Of a DNA stretch of 64,000 bases, positions 61,520 to 64,000 are shown piece by piece. The stretch is from CAMLJR01 sp964631955 (lineage in GTDB: Bacteria > Pseudomonadota > Gammaproteobacteria > Pseudomonadales > CAMLJR01). The position numbers and the translations under genes were made by a program. Numbering within the stretch: position 1 is the stretch's first letter; each line of letters opens with the position of its first letter. Under the pieces are notes generated by a model, which was not told the origin of the DNA, did not search any database, and worked only from the letters and a program-made list of their open reading frames with translations. The DNA lies in NCBI GenBank assembly GCA_964631955.1, contig CAZWBA010000002.1, positions 1 to 64,000 on the forward strand, given 5' to 3'.

Positions 61520-62431
61520 ATGAATCAGCAAGCGCTCACCCTCGACGCCCTGCGCGTTATCGAAACGATCGCGCGCCGCGGCAGCTTTGCCGCAGCCGCA
61601 GCCGAGTTACATCGCGTGACATCGGCGGTGTCGTACACGGTGCAGAAACTCGAAGAGGATCTGGATATCGCGATCTTCGATCGCTCGGGTCATCGCGCGA
61701 AGCTGACCGCAGCGGGAAAAATGCTGGTCGAGCGCGGACGCGATCTGCTCGCGGCGTCGAGTCAGCTGGTGGAGGATGCGCGCACGATCGCCGGAGGCTG
61801 GGAGCCGCAGCTCGCGATCGCGATCGATCAGGTCTATCCCGAGCAATTGCTGCTGCCGCTCATCGCGCGCTTTTACGATATGCAGGACGCGCAGAATGCA
61901 AACACCAATGTGCGCGTTCTCGCCGAAGTGCTGGCCGGGCCGTGGGATGCGCTCGAATCGGGGCGCGCCGATATCGCCATCGGCTCGGCGCAGATCGCGC
62001 TGCCGAAACTATTTCGCCGCAGGAAGATTGGCAGTGTCGGTTTTATCTATGTCGCAGCGCCCGCGCACCCCGTGTTCGCAGCCGACGCGGCGACACTTGA
62101 TCCGGAAAATTATCGCGGCATCGCGATTGCCGATACGGCGCGTCAGCGTCCGGCGCACAGCGTACGCCTGGGCTTGCGGCAGCCGACGCTGACCGTGAGC
62201 AGTTTCGCGGCAAAGATTGCCGCGCTCGAAGCCGGTCTCGGCGTCGGCACCGTCCCGGCCGTCCTGGCGCGCGATGCGCTGGCACGCGGCACGCTGAAGC
62301 AGATTCCGGTCGAGCACGACGCCGATCGCGCGGAACTGTACCTGGCGTGGCGCATCGATCCGAACGGACGCGCGAAACAGTGGTTCCTGCAACAGTTGCC
62401 GAAATTATTCGCCGCGCTCGGCGATTGCTGA
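61520..62431 (+). CDS. LysR-family regulator
   Basis: 303 aa: N-terminal HTH (LDALRVIETIARRGSFAAAAAELHRVTSAVSYTVQKLEEDL in outline) and a periplasmic-binding-type effector domain (EPQLAIAIDQVYPEQ, GVGTVPAVLARDAL). It is 146 nt from the divergent pirin gene and so likely regulates pirin and perhaps the nitroreductase. The effector is unknown. Confidence 0.92.
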   Translation: MNQQALTLDALRVIETIARRGSFAAAAAELHRVTSAVSYTVQKLEEDLDIAIFDRSGHRAKLTAAGKMLVERGRDLLAASSQLVEDARTIAGGWEPQLAIAIDQVYPEQLLLPLIARFYDMQDAQNANTNVRVLAEVLAGPWDALESGRADIAIGSAQIALPKLFRRRKIGSVGFIYVAAPAHPVFAADAATLDPENYRGIAIADTARQRPAHSVRLGLRQPTLTVSSFAAKIAALEAGLGVGTVPAVLARDALARGTLKQIPVEHDADRAELYLAWRIDPNGRAKQWFLQQLPKLFAALGDC

Positions 62432-62493
62432 GAGGCTTTTGATATTGAATCGTGCCGCCCGAATCCTGCCGGGCGTTAACGACAGACGGCAGC

Positions 62494-64000
62494 TCAATGA
62501 TGTGGGCGATAGCTATCGCGCAATACGGCGAGTTCTGCGAGCGCTTCCGGCGTGCGTGCCTCCGCTTCGATTTCCGCGGCGAGATCGTCGAACGCGCCGG
62601 GCTGGTCGGACTGCATGAGCACGTCGAGCAGCTGCAACTTGAGATCGATGCGCGCCGGATCGCGAACCAGCGCCTCGCGCAGCAGTCCTTCTGCCTCTCC
62701 GTAACGACCGAACGCCACGAATACACCGGCGCTGATGCTGGCATCGACGGGATCGTCGCTGCCGCCCACCAGCTGCGGCGCAGGCTCGCGCGCAAGCGAT
62801 GAATGATCGGGCGCCCCGGACGTTTCAAGAGATAAAGGCAGCTCGTCGATCTCCAGCTCGATGGCATCGCGCACGCTGGTGATGCCGGCGGACACCGGCG
62901 CGACGGGCGCGCGCAGGGCGGTCGCCGTCTGCCCTCTGTCATCGTCGAAAGCCGGCGCATCGCCCGCGGGAATCGCGCTCAACCGGCGCTGCGGCCAGAA
63001 ATGTTCGCGCACCGCCCAGGTCACGGCGCCACCGATCCCGAGCCAGTACAGCAGATGCACCCACCACGGCGTATGCGCCCTGCCCTGACCCTGAAAGTCC
63101 GCGGCATTGACCTGACTGATGACCGATCCCGTGCCCGGCGCCAGCTCCGCAGCGGGAGACTGCGTCGCGCCGCGTAACGCCGCCACGGTGGTGCGCTGCT
63201 GCTGCATTTGCAGGATCAGCTCGTTCAGTTGCGATTCGAGCTGCTGCAGCCGTTTTTCCGACTGCGCAAGGTTCTCGTTGAGCGCGGCGACATTCCCGGT
63301 CAGATCGCTGACCCGGGCTTTCAGTGCGGTGTTTTCCTCAACCAGCGCCGGAGCCGGTGCGTCGCTCGCTGTCTCGCTCACGGGTACGGAGGCGGCAGCG
63401 GCCAGCTGCGCCGCCGGCTCCGCGACCGGCAGGTCGGTTGCGGCCGCCGCGATCTGCGCAGCCTCGGGCAACACGATCGTCACCCCTTCCTTCAGCAGGT
63501 TCGGATTGCCGTTGATGAATGCCGCGGAATTGCCGGCCAGAATGGCTGCCATGACCTGCTCGACGGGCGCCTGCGCCTGCATGCGGCTGGCGATGCGCCA
63601 CAGGCTGTCGCCGCGGCGGATGGTGTACTGCCCGTCGCGAATGGCGTTTTCGCTAGCCGACACCGGCGCCGGACGGCGCGCCGAAGCCGGCTTTTCCGCT
63701 GCCGACGCTGCCACGGAGGATTCGCCGCGGGTCGCAGCGGGCGGCGGAGAGACGGGCGCCGTCGCCGCGACCGCCTGCGTCGGCGGATCGAGCAGCACGG
63801 TGAATTCGCGCACGAGCTGACCCTGCGGCCAGCGCAGATTCAGGACGAAATTGAGATAGGGCTCGGCGATGGACTCGCGCGTCGAAACACGCACATAAGC
63901 CTGGCCATTCCTGACGACGGGCTCGATTTTGAGCTGGCTGTGCAGGTAGCTGTAATCGACGCCCATCGCGCCATAATCGTCGGGCGACGCCAGCTGCACC
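62494..64000 (-). CDS. fimV: FimV-like peptidoglycan-binding protein, C-terminal part (5' end outside)
   Basis: 501 codons are visible; the gene enters from the right edge. Visible: part of the FimV N-terminal domain (SYLHSQLKIEPVVRNGQAYVRVSTRE), a LysM domain (IRRGDSLWRIASRMQ near visible residue 130), a coiled coil (ALNENLAQSEKRLQQLESQLNELILQM), a transmembrane helix (WWVHLLYWLGIGGAVTWAV) and TPR-like repeats to the end (FVAFGRYGEAEGLLREALVRDPARI). FimV organises polar type IV pilus and secretion machinery. Its acidic C-terminal region is much shorter than in Pseudomonas FimV. Confidence 0.88.
   Translation of the reverse strand, partial: VQLASPDDYGAMGVDYSYLHSQLKIEPVVRNGQAYVRVSTRESIAEPYLNFVLNLRWPQGQLVREFTVLLDPPTQAVAATAPVSPPPAATRGESSVAASAAEKPASARRPAPVSASENAIRDGQYTIRRGDSLWRIASRMQAQAPVEQVMAAILAGNSAAFINGNPNLLKEGVTIVLPEAAQIAAAATDLPVAEPAAQLAAAASVPVSETASDAPAPALVEENTALKARVSDLTGNVAALNENLAQSEKRLQQLESQLNELILQMQQQRTTVAALRGATQSPAAELAPGTGSVISQVNAADFQGQGRAHTPWWVHLLYWLGIGGAVTWAVREHFWPQRRLSAIPAGDAPAFDDDRGQTATALRAPVAPVSAGITSVRDAIELEIDELPLSLETSGAPDHSSLAREPAPQLVGGSDDPVDASISAGVFVAFGRYGEAEGLLREALVRDPARIDLKLQLLDVLMQSDQPGAFDDLAAEIEAEARTPEALAELAVLRDSYRPHH

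Overview
The window is a 64 kb piece of a gammaproteobacterial chromosome. The evidence for the class is consistent: an EarP/EF-P(Arg32) pair, FimV-type protein, CsrA, NrdA with two ATP-cones, AmpG, YqcC, an EmrAB-type pump and the PA2778/PA2779-type pair. The host genes are moderately GC-rich and use Shine-Dalgarno starts. I cannot place it below class; the gene set looks Pseudomonas/Cellvibrio/Nevskia-like rather than enteric.

Layout. 1-16.2 kb is core genome: groESL behind a CIRCE operator and a sigma-32-type promoter, an SDR, a DUF481 outer-membrane protein, a DNA-repair alkyltransferase-like protein, AmpG, two consecutive csrA genes, a large sensory block (two histidine kinases divergent from a FixJ-type regulator), YqcC, and an acyltransferase-dinG operon. 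At 16.4 kb lies an initiator tRNA. It is followed by about 8.3 kb of visibly AT-rich DNA (16.5-24.8 kb) that looks like a decayed integrative element: an XRE regulator, a frameshifted lipoprotein, an unknown two-gene operon (860-aa membrane protein plus 303-aa protein), a RepA-type ATPase cut by an intact IS3-family element, and an HTH/PIN toxin-antitoxin-like pair with a 9-bp iterated repeat upstream. A degenerate copy of the tRNA 3' end closes it.

24.9-40.7 kb is core again: a HopJ-family protein, efp and earP (translation of polyproline), a PA2779/PA2778 pair, an extradiol dioxygenase, a CHASE-type hybrid kinase, monothiol glutaredoxin, argD-argF, and nrdA-nrdB behind a pair of NrdR boxes 31 bp apart and a DnaA box. 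40.7-51.5 kb holds a PepSY/DUF3649/DUF3325 iron-uptake group with a Fur-box candidate, another hybrid kinase, a glutathione peroxidase, DUF5924 and DUF2062 membrane proteins, and a marR-emrA-emrB operon. 51.5-64 kb has a second glutathione peroxidase, a diguanylate cyclase overlapping a pseudouridine synthase, a GGDEF-EAL protein, an EamA transporter, a cytochrome b561-YceI-YceI operon, nitroreductase and pirin divergent from a LysR regulator, and the C-terminal part of a FimV-like protein.

Themes. The window is rich in signalling (four histidine kinases, one stand-alone regulator, two c-di-GMP enzymes, two CsrA) and in redox genes (two Gpx, glutaredoxin, b561/YceI, RNR). REP-like paired hairpins occur at three places. 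The least explained part is the AT-rich island, especially the 860-aa/303-aa operon.
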